Below are positions 1 through 8,707 of a stretch of DNA of 12,992 nt, piece after piece. The DNA is taken from the NCBI GenBank assembly GCA_002315205.1, contig DCGH01000071.1, positions 1,131-14,122 of the forward strand. Reading direction: 5' to 3'. The stretch's first letter is position 1, and each line of letters starts with the position of its first letter. The notes beneath the pieces were generated by a model. It worked only from the letters and a program-made list of their open reading frames with translations. It had not been told where the DNA came from and ran no database searches. This stretch comes from Erysipelotrichaceae bacterium UBA1783 (GTDB taxonomy: Bacteria > Bacillota_I > Bacilli_A > Erysipelotrichales > Erysipelotrichaceae). The position numbers were made by a program, and so were the translations under genes.

Positions 1-278
1 CTGAAAATGCAGGCTATAATGGCAAAGAAATTCTTGAAAAGCAATTACAGCAGGAAAAGAACATTGGCTTCAATGCTAAAAATGGCACTTGGGTCAATAT
101 GTTTGAGGAAGGCGTTGTTGATCCAACTAAGGTAACAAGATATGCTGTATTAAACGCTACAAGCGTTGCTTCATTATTTGTTACTACTGAAGCAGGAGTT
201 GTTTCTAAGGTAGATCCATCAGATAATGTTGCTAAGGCAATTGCTTCTGCTGTTCAGCCAGGACAGGGAATGTATTAA
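1..278 (+). CDS. groEL: Chaperonin GroEL, C-terminal fragment (5' truncated by window edge)
   Basis: The reading frame begins at base 3 and gives the last 91 residues, ending at TAA 276-278. The segment reads through [14 protein letters not shown], then [20 protein letters not shown], then FVTTEAGVV. This is the standard C-terminal equatorial and ATP-binding region of GroEL, the ring-forming ATP-dependent folding chaperone of the cytoplasm. The DPTKV..A..NA.SVA..F.TTEA pattern is diagnostic. The protein ends in PGQGMY and lacks the GGM-rich flexible tail found in many bacterial GroELs. A strong terminator follows 5 bases after the stop, so this is the last gene of its operon. groES is probably upstream outside the window (inference). 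Identification is very secure, but only this fragment is visible. Confidence 0.96.
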   Translation, partial: ENAGYNGKEILEKQLQQEKNIGFNAKNGTWVNMFEEGVVDPTKVTRYAVLNATSVASLFVTTEAGVVSKVDPSDNVAKAIASAVQPGQGMY

Positions 279-283
279 AAATT

Positions 284-313
284 AAGAGTCGAGAATTTCT
301 CGACTCTTTTTTT
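284..313 (+). terminator. Intrinsic terminator of groEL, probably bidirectional
   Basis: The 10-bp arms are aagagtcgag at 284-293 and ctcgactctt at 299-308, with a 5-base loop and a T run at 307-313. On the minus strand the same stem is followed by TTAATTTTT, so it may also stop the convergent beta-glucoside operon, whose last gene ends at 364. No other hairpin is obvious between 314 and 363. Confidence 0.92.
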
Positions 314-363
314 ATTCTTGATTTTCTGATGTTTCGATAATGAATGAAATCAATATAATCCCA

Positions 364-1806
<1,443 letters not shown>

Positions 1807-3177
1807 TTAGTCCTTGTATAAAACCCAAGTTGCTACGAATGTAACAACAGCACCAATAACCATAGAAATAGCCATGAATACTACATTGCTTGCGCTTGGA
1901 CCAATGAAGCATGGTAATGCAACAACAGATGAAGCACCTGCGAATGCATAAATATAAACCTTCATTAAGCCAGCAAATGCACCTGCAACAGCTGAACCAA
2001 TCATAGCACCATACATTGGAGTCTTATACTTTAAAGATACACCATACATTGCTGGTTCAGTAACACCACCAACGATACCAGTAATAGCACAAGATAAACC
2101 AGTTGAACGTAAATTAGTATTCTTAGTCTTTAATGCTACTGCTAAAGAAGCAACACCCTGATTGATATTTGATAATACTAAAGCAGTGAAGAAAATTGGT
2201 TCATAGCCATATTCAGCAAACATCTGTAATAAGTATGGAACGAATGAACCATGCATACCTGTCATGATTAAGAATGGCATAATAGCAGCTAATAATGCTA
2301 CACCAACAAATCCTAATGTATTGTATACCCAGATAACTGCAGCAGAAACATACTGACCTAAGAATGAACCAACAGGTCCTAATAAGCAGAATGCTAATGG
2401 AATCATTACTAATAATGTGCATAGAGGTTCTAAGATAGAACGTAATACCTCTGGAGAGTGCTTAGCAAAGAACTTCTCGATTGGTGCCATTACAGCAACA
2501 CATAAGATTACTGGGAAGATTGTAGAAGTATATGAAGCAGCATATACTGGAATACCTAAGAATTCAGTAGGTAATGCACCACCTGTACAAGAATAGTACA
2601 TTAGCATACCACCAATAACCATACCTAAGCCTGGGTTAGCACCAAACTTCTTAGCAGCATTTGAACCAACGATTACTGGTAAGAAGAAGAAACCTGCCTG
2701 ACCAGCAAAATTTAATAACTGATAGAATCCACTAGTTGAGTCAATTCCAGCATAACCAGCAAGAATTAAGATAACCTGGATCATACCACAACCAATTAAA
2801 GCAGGGATAGCTGGTGCTAATGAGCCTGAGATACCATCTAAAATCTTAGAGAAAACTGAACCAACAGTTAGCTTTTCATTTTCCTTTTCTGTATCCTCAC
2901 TAACTTCCTTTTCAGCAGAGAATCCATACTTCTTGCAGATAGCTGTATATACATCACCTACTGCCTGACCAACAATAATCTGGAACTGACCATTCTGCCA
3001 CTGGCATCCTAAAACACCAGCTAAATTACCAATTTCCTCAGCATTTACAAGGCTCTGATCCTTAACATTAAAACGTAAACGAGTTACACAATGAGTAAAG
3101 AATTCAACATTTTCCTTACCACCAACATAATCAACTACTGAGCTGATTAGATTTGCATACTTTTCAACACTTGCCAT
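1807..3177 (-). CDS. PTS beta-glucoside-type EIIBC permease
   Basis: 456 residues. The EIIB domain spans about residues 1-85 and carries the phospho-accepting Cys30 in the motif HCVTRLRF. A charged linker (about 86-103) leads to a multi-span EIIC membrane domain (about 104-456) with TGMHGSF around 306-312 and GVTEPAMYG around 371-379, both characteristic of the glucose/beta-glucoside EIIC superfamily. The protein imports a sugar and phosphorylates it with phosphate received from an EIIA. There is no EIIA domain at the C-terminus, where E. coli BglF carries one, so EIIA must come from another gene. A strong AAGGAG site (complement of 3186-3191) lies 8 bases before the ATG. The gene sits downstream of a RAT/terminator switch and upstream of the phospho-glucosidase, which points to a beta-glucoside substrate. 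BglF/BglP is the nearest named relative. The precise sugar is inferred from the neighbours. Confidence 0.94.
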   Translation of the reverse strand: MASVEKYANLISSVVDYVGGKENVEFFTHCVTRLRFNVKDQSLVNAEEIGNLAGVLGCQWQNGQFQIIVGQAVGDVYTAICKKYGFSAEKEVSEDTEKENEKLTVGSVFSKILDGISGSLAPAIPALIGCGMIQVILILAGYAGIDSTSGFYQLLNFAGQAGFFFLPVIVGSNAAKKFGANPGLGMVIGGMLMYYSCTGGALPTEFLGIPVYAASYTSTIFPVILCVAVMAPIEKFFAKHSPEVLRSILEPLCTLLVMIPLAFCLLGPVGSFLGQYVSAAVIWVYNTLGFVGVALLAAIMPFLIMTGMHGSFVPYLLQMFAEYGYEPIFFTALVLSNINQGVASLAVALKTKNTNLRSTGLSCAITGIVGGVTEPAMYGVSLKYKTPMYGAMIGSAVAGAFAGLMKVYIYAFAGASSVVALPCFIGPSASNVVFMAISMVIGAVVTFVATWVLYKD

Positions 3178-3231
3178 AATTTTTTCTCCTTCTTTCGTGT
3201 TATTTATTCAACAGCAATCACTGTAGAAACC

Positions 3232-3274
3232 AAAATAAAACCTCACACACGAAAAAAGAATTTCGCTTGTGAGG
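3232..3274 (-). terminator. Conditional terminator in the permease leader
   Basis: In the minus-strand transcript the 5' arm CCUCACA (complement of 3268-3274) pairs with UGUGAGG (complement of 3241-3247). After one mismatch, a further 6 pairs (one a G-U) follow around a short U-rich loop. A U-rich tract follows (complement of 3232-3240, aaaataaaa). The first four bases of the 5' arm, CCUC, are also the 3' arm of the adjacent RAT hairpin (3271-3300), so the two structures exclude each other. This is the expected design for BglG/LicT-type antitermination. Confidence 0.88.
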
Positions 3275-3300
3275 TAATGCCCTTAACGGTAACAATCCTC
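3271..3300 (-). promoter_or_regulatory. RAT antiterminator hairpin upstream of the PTS permease
   Basis: The transcript folds as a ribonucleic antiterminator. The outer stem is GAGG/CCUC, then an internal loop AUU opposite AUUA, the pairs GU/GC, an unpaired UA, the stem CC/GG and an apical loop GUUAA. It begins with the RAT signature GGAUUGUUAC. The hairpin overlaps the last five codons and the stop of the antiterminator gene, with the UAA in the apical loop. Binding of the upstream BglG/LicT-like protein would stabilise it and block the terminator at 3232-3274. Compared with the classical RAT, the 3' internal loop is AUUA and not AAAA. Confidence 0.87.
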
Positions 3301-4113
3301 TTTCGCACAAAGGCGATTCACATGTAGGATTAAGTATAATAATTCTTCGTTTGATGCTTCCCAACCAAGATTTTGGGAAATGTAATCTTTGATATCCAGC
3401 ACAATACTATAGGCTTCAGGATACTTAGCAACTAGTGATTCAAACATCTCACCATTTTCTGAACAGATGGCTTCCTGCTGTCTGCGTAACAGATATTTCA
3501 CATGTGTTACAAATCTTGAATAAGTGAAGCTTTCTTTATCTATCGGTGTACTGATTCTCTTCTGTACAACCTGAACAATATCTTCAATATAGTCCTCTGT
3601 TGTTTTGCTGTCATTTTTCTGGATATTCTGTCCATTAATGAAATGTAAAGCAATGCTTGTTGCTTCATCCTTCGTCAGATGAATATTTAGCGTTTTGTTA
3701 ATCAGCTTCAAAGCATTTTTGCCAATTTCAAACTCCTTTTCATAATCCATCTTAATCTCATAATCTGAAGGCATCTTAACTGTCATATTTTGTTCGTAGC
3801 GTTTCTTGGCAAACATAATATGATCTGCTAGAGTGAAAACAATATTTGGTGACAGCTCATTGTTTATCAGCATTTTTGCATCATCTACAATTTTTGAAGA
3901 CAGCTTAATGATTTCCTCTGGAATCTCATTAAGCAATCCATAATATTCTGGTGATACACCATAATATGTTTTCCTGATTTTGCTGTAATCTGTAATAATA
4001 TATGGAATCTTAGGGAAGCCAAGGCCATTACCCAGTGCAATTAAATGATTGCCTTTGCTATCAACGCAAACAACCGCATTATTGTTCAACTTTTTAATAG
4101 CTTCCACAATCAT
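3283..4113 (-). CDS. BglG/LicT-family transcriptional antiterminator
   Basis: 276 residues from the ATG at 4113. It is an RNA-binding antiterminator controlled by PTS phosphorylation. The N-terminal CAT domain (about 1-55) reads IKKLNNNAVVCVD then ALGNGLGFPKIPY. Two PRD domains follow, and all four regulatory histidines are visible: His98 (LADHIMF), His157 (ALHFIN), His204 (FVTHVKYLLRR) and His264 (LILHVNRL). At the CAT position where LicT has RNA-contacting Arg27 this protein has Asn29, while Asn12, Gly28 and Phe33 are kept. The gene lies between two RAT/terminator switches, so it regulates its own transcript and the permease. The frame can be extended to a TTG at 4122, but the CAT domain argues for the ATG at 4113 or a GTG at 4107. 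A run of seven Gs (4114-4120) abuts the ATG, and its spacing as a ribosome site suits the GTG better. Family assignment is secure; the start is not. Confidence 0.93.
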   Translation of the reverse strand: MIVEAIKKLNNNAVVCVDSKGNHLIALGNGLGFPKIPYIITDYSKIRKTYYGVSPEYYGLLNEIPEEIIKLSSKIVDDAKMLINNELSPNIVFTLADHIMFAKKRYEQNMTVKMPSDYEIKMDYEKEFEIGKNALKLINKTLNIHLTKDEATSIALHFINGQNIQKNDSKTTEDYIEDIVQVVQKRISTPIDKESFTYSRFVTHVKYLLRRQQEAICSENGEMFESLVAKYPEAYSIVLDIKDYISQNLGWEASNEELLYLILHVNRLCAKEDCYR

Positions 4114-4128
4114 CCCCCCCAATTTAAT

Positions 4129-4193
4129 AAAAAACTCTATGATTTATCCACACACAAAAAGGATAAATCCTTTTCGAGTAATGCCTCATAGAG
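4129..4193 (-). terminator. Conditional terminator in the antiterminator leader
   Basis: In the transcript CUCUAUGA (complement of 4186-4193) can pair with UCAUAGAG (complement of 4135-4142). It encloses an inner hairpin formed by a perfect 9-base inverted repeat, gatttatcc at 4141-4149 and ggataaatc at 4161-4169. A U6 tract follows (complement of 4129-4134). The outer 5' arm is the apical stem-loop of the RAT at 4176-4203, so terminator and antiterminator are mutually exclusive. Confidence 0.87.
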
Positions 4194-4203
4194 TAACAAT
4201 CTC
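4176..4203 (-). promoter_or_regulatory. RAT antiterminator hairpin upstream of the antiterminator gene
   Basis: The transcript folds as outer stem GAG/CUC, internal loop AUU opposite AUUA, pairs GU/GC, unpaired UA, stem CUC/GAG and a UAU apical loop. The architecture matches the second RAT at 3271-3300, and stem bases differ in compensating ways. It starts GAGAUUGUUAC, close to the RAT consensus. It lies roughly 20 bases downstream of the predicted transcription start and overlaps the terminator at 4129-4193. Confidence 0.87.
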
Positions 4204-4227
4204 ATATTTATTCAGTTTTATGAGACA

Positions 4228-4255
4228 ATAATAACATATTAAAATAAAAAAACAA
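4228..4255 (-). promoter_or_regulatory. Promoter of the beta-glucoside operon
   Basis: On the minus strand, -35 TTGTTT (complement of 4250-4255) and -10 TATTAT (complement of 4228-4233) are separated by 16 bp. Transcription would start near 4221, just before the RAT. The -10 is good and the -35 matches only its first half. I see no clear catabolite-repression (cre) site near it. Confidence 0.6.
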
Positions 4256-4286
4256 CTATTTTTACTATTTTTTTAATAAATTAATT

Positions 4287-4325
4287 AAAAAAGGAAGACA
4301 GTGAATTTCATCTTTGTCTTCCTTT
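4287..4325 (-). terminator. Terminator of the TPR-like membrane protein gene
   Basis: 11-bp arms, aaaggaagaca at 4290-4300 and tgtcttccttt at 4315-4325, with a 14-base loop. On the minus strand a U6 tract follows (complement of 4287-4292). It separates the gene ending at 4334 from the beta-glucoside operon that reads in the same direction. Confidence 0.88.
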
Positions 4326-4333
4326 CATTTGAT

Positions 4334-6088
4334 CTAATATCTTGGTGTACCACTACCGATACCCTTAACAAATAATTCAGATACCTTATTTCCATATAGC
4401 CAATGCTTTTCAGTTAAAACATAGCTACCGATTCCAAAGGTACTTCCTGCCTCAAAGCCTGAGGTATAATACTCCTTACCATCAATAAATACAATTGGGA
4501 AGGCCTTGATATCCTTAATATCCACCTCTCTAACCTTTCCATTAGAATCAATTGTAATTTCAAAATACCAGCAATCCAGCTGTCCATCTTCTCCATGACC
4601 TAACAAATAGCCATAAGCCTGATCAATATCAGTCTTTATGATATAGCATCCATAGAACTGCACATCCTCAACTATACCATTTTCTCTGATAATATAACCA
4701 TTGGTTAAAATGTTATATAAATCCTTACCACTGATAGTATAGCTACCAATAGTCGTACTATTCTGGAAATTATCAAATAAGGATGGTATGAACTTAGAAT
4801 AAGATGAAACCATACTATAGCCACGATCAGTATAGAAATCCATTTCAGGTTCATGTACGTCTTCTCCACTAGAAACTACAACATACTTAAAGTAGTTATC
4901 ACTGACCTTGGCAGCACCAATAATTCTTTTATTATTGTCATAGAATACAACCTTAACCCAATCACCATGATAACTGCCTGTCTGATCATACTCTAAATCA
5001 GAGGTATAAATCTTCTGATCAAAGGCAAATCCAGAAATCATCTGATCACCACTGCTGGCATAACCATTCTTTGCAATATCCTTATCATCACTACCACCAT
5101 GAGTAATCTCATAGTAAATGGTAGTAGTAGCTCCTGGCTCTCCACCGCCAACAATCGCATGGATATAAACAGACTGCTTACTTAAATCAAAGGATTCTAA
5201 CTCCTTTGTTCTATCATTTGCACTATCATTAACAACAATACTAACTGTCCACTTATATAAATCAGCAAAGATGGTCTCTGTATCCAGATAACCCCATTGC
5301 TTTAAATCCTTCAGATATTCATAGGTAACTAAATCACTTTGATCCTTATGTGAGGTAATGTAGCTATACTTTGCTTCTGGAATCTTTTCATCAGTATCCT
5401 TATAGCCCAAAACATTTAAATAGTAATCCACCGCTTCCTTATATTGCTGGTTACGATAAGCTCTCTGTGCTAACAGATAGTAACAGTTTTTATATTCTTC
5501 ACGATCTGTCTTTGGATTATTAATAATCTGCAAAACACGATAGGCATCATCTAACTGATCCTTGCCACAAAGCTCATTCACCTTGGCATAGATCGTTTCA
5601 TCTAACTCATTAGATAGCTTTCTATACTCTTGAGGAACAATATCCAGATATTGGAATGCTTCATCAAACTCTTCCTTCTCAATTAACTCAATGGCATATC
5701 TGTAGCAAGCCTTATAATACAGCTTTTCATATTTCTGCTCATGCTGATTCTTACAAATCTGAATGACCTTTAAATAATTGCCATTGTCATAATTACTCAC
5801 TGCACTGTTATATCTTTTTGTTGGAATGACCACAGCGAAAACAATAATCAAAGCCACAGCAATAATAACCCCAAATGCTATTTTCATTAGCAGCATCTTG
5901 TTCTGCTTTACTTTAGAAATCCAGGATTGAACCAATTGCTCTCTTCTCTCTTTTCTTTCCTTCTCATATTGCTCATCATATTCAACATATTCTTCCTCTA
6001 AAGAATCCTCTTCCTCAAGCTGATCCTCTATTGGCTGAAATTCATTGTCTGATGACTGTAATAATTCCTTTTCTTCTGTATCCTTCAT
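4334..6088 (-). CDS. Membrane-anchored TPR-like protein of unknown function
   Basis: 584 residues. Residues 1-50 are very acidic and then charged (EEEDSLEEEYVEYDEQYEKERKERREQ region) and are predicted to be cytoplasmic. One hydrophobic segment at about 66-88, preceded by lysines, gives a single membrane span. The extracellular part starts with helical repeats at about 93-245. Examples are NYDNGNYLKVIQIC, EKEEFDEAFQYLDI and RNQQYKEAVDYYLNVLGYKDT, typical of tetratricopeptide-like repeats. The rest (about 280-584) is rich in beta-type sequence with many Tyr, Asp and Gly and matches no family I recognise. A possible ribosome site AAGGAG (complement of 6103-6108) is rather far, 14 bases from the ATG. 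The gene is transcribed divergently from the DUF2207 gene, which suggests a shared envelope role (inference). The function is not known. Confidence 0.85.
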   Translation of the reverse strand: MKDTEEKELLQSSDNEFQPIEDQLEEEDSLEEEYVEYDEQYEKERKERREQLVQSWISKVKQNKMLLMKIAFGVIIAVALIIVFAVVIPTKRYNSAVSNYDNGNYLKVIQICKNQHEQKYEKLYYKACYRYAIELIEKEEFDEAFQYLDIVPQEYRKLSNELDETIYAKVNELCGKDQLDDAYRVLQIINNPKTDREEYKNCYYLLAQRAYRNQQYKEAVDYYLNVLGYKDTDEKIPEAKYSYITSHKDQSDLVTYEYLKDLKQWGYLDTETIFADLYKWTVSIVVNDSANDRTKELESFDLSKQSVYIHAIVGGGEPGATTTIYYEITHGGSDDKDIAKNGYASSGDQMISGFAFDQKIYTSDLEYDQTGSYHGDWVKVVFYDNNKRIIGAAKVSDNYFKYVVVSSGEDVHEPEMDFYTDRGYSMVSSYSKFIPSLFDNFQNSTTIGSYTISGKDLYNILTNGYIIRENGIVEDVQFYGCYIIKTDIDQAYGYLLGHGEDGQLDCWYFEITIDSNGKVREVDIKDIKAFPIVFIDGKEYYTSGFEAGSTFGIGSYVLTEKHWLYGNKVSELFVKGIGSGTPRY

Positions 6089-6136
6089 TTCCCTGTATGG
6101 TACTCCTTATTTGATGCATCATCATTGTTATCAATA

Positions 6137-6165
6137 ATATTACATTTAAATTCAAAAAAATACAA
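6137..6165 (-). promoter_or_regulatory. Possible promoter of the TPR-like gene
   Basis: On the minus strand, TTGTAT (complement of 6160-6165) and TAATAT (complement of 6137-6142) are 17 bp apart. Both boxes are imperfect in a very AT-rich region, so this is a weak prediction. Confidence 0.35.
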
Positions 6166-6209
6166 ACATTACTAGAAAACACGCAAATTTCCACCTTATT
6201 TTTCAACTA

Positions 6210-6239
6210 TGATATAATGATAAAAAAGAGAACAGGAGG
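6210..6239 (+). promoter_or_regulatory. Extended -10 promoter and ribosome site of the DUF2207 gene
   Basis: TGATATAAT at 6210-6218 is an extended -10 element, TG plus one base plus a perfect TATAAT. No good -35 is visible upstream, which is normal for this promoter class. AGGAGG at 6234-6239 lies 8 bases before the ATG at 6248 and fixes the start. Confidence 0.75.
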
Positions 6240-6247
6240 ATAACATA

Positions 6248-8671
6248 ATGAAGCTATTTAGAATAATGACAACTACTATTCTTACCTTCCTTTTAGTCCT
6301 TTCAAATATAAACATCTATGCTTCTGCTCATAGCAGCTACGATTACTATTACCAAAATATAGAAGTAACAATGGATGTTTATAATGATCGAACAATCAAG
6401 GTAACTGAAAGCTTAGATGTATATTACAATAATGAAATGCATGGTATTATCCGTGATATTCCAACCTCATCTGACACTGAAAGCTATGAGATCTCCAACA
6501 TCTCTGTAACAGGAGCTCAATACGCAGTCAACAAATACAGTTCAAATGTTGAAATCAAAATTGGCAGTGCGGACGTCACAGTCAAAGGTCCTATGCATTA
6601 TGAAATCACCTATGAAATGAATCATTATAAGGATTATGATTCAGCTGCTGATTATATCTATGTTAATTTATTAGGTACAGATTATGATACCTATGTTGAT
6701 AACTTTAAAGGAAGCATCATTCTTCATGATGATTTAACCATCCATCAGCAAACAATCACCTCAGGCTATAAAGGTTCTACAACAAATGATATAGCACAAG
6801 AAGAAATCAATGAAAATGTATATAGCTACACCGCAGCAGACATTCGTCCAAATCAAGGCATCACCGTTATGATGGAATTAGATGAAGGTTCCTTCATCAA
6901 TGCGAAGGAATATGTGTTTGATTATGATATCAGCTCCACTAAATGGAACTTTGAATTCACTAAAGAAAAGGATGTCAAGGTAACTGCCAGCTATACCATT
7001 ACCAATAATAAGGGCTATGATAGAATCTTTAGTATTGACCCACAGCTTTATGATTTTTCTGCTGTTAAGATTAAGGATTTCAAATCCTATCTGGGTAATG
7101 CCATTTTAAATGGTGATTATATTGATATGGAGATTGCTGAAGGAAAGACAGAGTCCTTTGTGTTTTCCTACATTATTCATTTCAATTCCGCAGAATATGA
7201 AACTACATTTGATTTAATGCCAATCAGCAAATATACAAATACAAAGTATGAAAATTTTGAATATACCATTTCTATGCCTGATATCTTTCAATATGAGGTT
7301 TATTGTGGAAGAAATACAGAATCTGTTGGTAAAATACAGGTTAGCTATAGTGATAACACACTTACAGTAAAATCATTACAGCCTGTCTATAGTGGCGAAA
7401 AGCTAACAATTTCTACAGTCTATTCCAATGATATGTTCTATCGTCAATACCCAATATTTGGTACTGGTGTATTATTTGCTAGTATCATTATTGCCATAGC
7501 AGTTTTCTTGCTAGATAAGATTAAGATTATTACAGGCTATCGAAATGATCCACCTGCTGGATTAAACAGCTTAGAGGTTGGTTATATCTATAACGACAGA
7601 AGATTCACAAATAATGCTATTGGATCTATCCTACTATATTGGGCTTCTAAAGGTTATATTACAATTCAGCAAAATAGTGATAAAAACTTTAAATTCATCA
7701 AGCAGAAGGAAGCGGACCACTTCATGCAAAAATACGAAAAGAACCTGTTTACTGCTATGTTCAATTTAGGCTATGATGGCAAAAAGAAGGTTTCCTCTTC
7801 TACCTTAGAAACCAGCTTTGGTCCAGCATTCTCCGTAGCGAAAAATGCAATTATTACGAAATACAATACAGGTAAATATGCTTTAATATCCAATGATCAG
7901 AACAATAACGCTATTGGCTGTCTATTAGGCTTTATTGTATTTGTTGCCATGGCTGCAGCACCAATCTATTTCAACACACAAAGTATAATGATGGTTTTAT
8001 TCACCAATTCAATTATTGGCTTAATCTTCATGATTGCTCTGTATTGCTACAACGATAACCCTGAAAGCAAATTCGCATTTGCTGTCATTGTTTCCGTTGT
8101 GTTCTTTGTTGGCTTTGGTATTTTAACTATTTATCTAAACGATGACAAGAGTATTATCCAGCTGTTCTTCGCATTTATTACTTCTGCCTTTATCGCAAGA
8201 TATACCTATAAGCTACTATTACCTACGGAATTAGGAAAAGAGCTATATAAAGAAACAAGAAAATTCAGAAACTTCTTAAAGAGCTATAGAGAAAACAACA
8301 ACGAGGATGAAATGTTTGAATACGATATGCTACCATATGCCGTAGCATTAGGATTAGAGAAAAACTGGATTGGTAAATTCAAGGATATGAAGACCAACCA
8401 TCCAAGCTGGTATGTTTATGATGGCCATGATGGTTCTTATTACCAGAAGAACTGGTGCTACTATTGTCACAGACTTCACTATGGTATTGGTCGTTATTGC
8501 AATGGCTACTCTCCTACCCCAACATACAAAGGCTCTGGCGGCGGTGGCTACTCTGGTGGCGGTGGCAGCTACTCTGGTGGCGGATCAAGCTATTCAGGCG
8601 GTGGCTCAAGCTATTCTGGTGGAGGACACTCAGGTGGTGGCTCTGGCGGCGGTGGCAGCAAGGGCTGGTAA
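6248..8671 (+). CDS. DUF2207 family membrane protein with glycine-rich C-terminus
   Basis: 807 residues. A signal peptide (about 1-27, ending near YASA) precedes an extracellular beta-rich domain typical of DUF2207 (Y..I.V.MDVYNDRTIKVTESLDVYY, then HGIIRDIP). Membrane spans are predicted at about 402-423, 554-575, 580-600, 609-629 and 635-655. The cytoplasmic signature DPPAGLNSLEVGYI...LLYWASKGYI lies at 434-471 and a second, MLPYAVALGLEKNW, at 694-707. The tail from about 762 is made of Gly/Ser repeats (SGGGSSYSGGG), as is common in the family. Just before the tail is a Cys/His cluster: Cys737, Cys740, His741, His744 and Cys751. The biochemical role of DUF2207 proteins is not established. 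Family assignment is strong. The gene ends 11 bases before a terminator and diverges from the TPR-like gene. Confidence 0.92.
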   Translation: MKLFRIMTTTILTFLLVLSNINIYASAHSSYDYYYQNIEVTMDVYNDRTIKVTESLDVYYNNEMHGIIRDIPTSSDTESYEISNISVTGAQYAVNKYSSNVEIKIGSADVTVKGPMHYEITYEMNHYKDYDSAADYIYVNLLGTDYDTYVDNFKGSIILHDDLTIHQQTITSGYKGSTTNDIAQEEINENVYSYTAADIRPNQGITVMMELDEGSFINAKEYVFDYDISSTKWNFEFTKEKDVKVTASYTITNNKGYDRIFSIDPQLYDFSAVKIKDFKSYLGNAILNGDYIDMEIAEGKTESFVFSYIIHFNSAEYETTFDLMPISKYTNTKYENFEYTISMPDIFQYEVYCGRNTESVGKIQVSYSDNTLTVKSLQPVYSGEKLTISTVYSNDMFYRQYPIFGTGVLFASIIIAIAVFLLDKIKIITGYRNDPPAGLNSLEVGYIYNDRRFTNNAIGSILLYWASKGYITIQQNSDKNFKFIKQKEADHFMQKYEKNLFTAMFNLGYDGKKKVSSSTLETSFGPAFSVAKNAIITKYNTGKYALISNDQNNNAIGCLLGFIVFVAMAAAPIYFNTQSIMMVLFTNSIIGLIFMIALYCYNDNPESKFAFAVIVSVVFFVGFGILTIYLNDDKSIIQLFFAFITSAFIARYTYKLLLPTELGKELYKETRKFRNFLKSYRENNNEDEMFEYDMLPYAVALGLEKNWIGKFKDMKTNHPSWYVYDGHDGSYYQKNWCYYCHRLHYGIGRYCNGYSPTPTYKGSGGGGYSGGGGSYSGGGSSYSGGGSSYSGGGHSGGGSGGGGSKGW
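8531..8664 (+). repeat. Degenerate GGTGGC-rich tandem repeat coding for the Gly/Ser tail
   Basis: Imperfect short repeats of the type tctggtggcggt encode the glycine-serine tail of the DUF2207 protein. The period varies, so this is a low-complexity coding repeat and could change length by slippage. Confidence 0.8.
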
Positions 8672-8680
8672 AACGAAATC

Positions 8681-8707
8681 AAGCAACTCAAACGAGTTGC
8701 TTTTTTT
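8681..8707 (+). terminator. Terminator of the DUF2207 gene
   Basis: Stem gcaactc 8683-8689 and gagttgc 8694-8700, extended by AA/TT pairs, with a 4-base loop and T7 at 8701-8707. Confidence 0.92.

Noticed and set aside
4201..4224. Extra inverted repeat CTCATA/TATGAG before the first RAT as a third leader structure
   Set aside because: The predicted transcription start near 4221 would remove part of one arm, and the 6-bp stem is weak.
8531..8664. Repeat block as a CRISPR or intergenic repeat array
   Set aside because: The repeats are in frame, imperfect and short, have no spacers, and encode the Gly/Ser tail.
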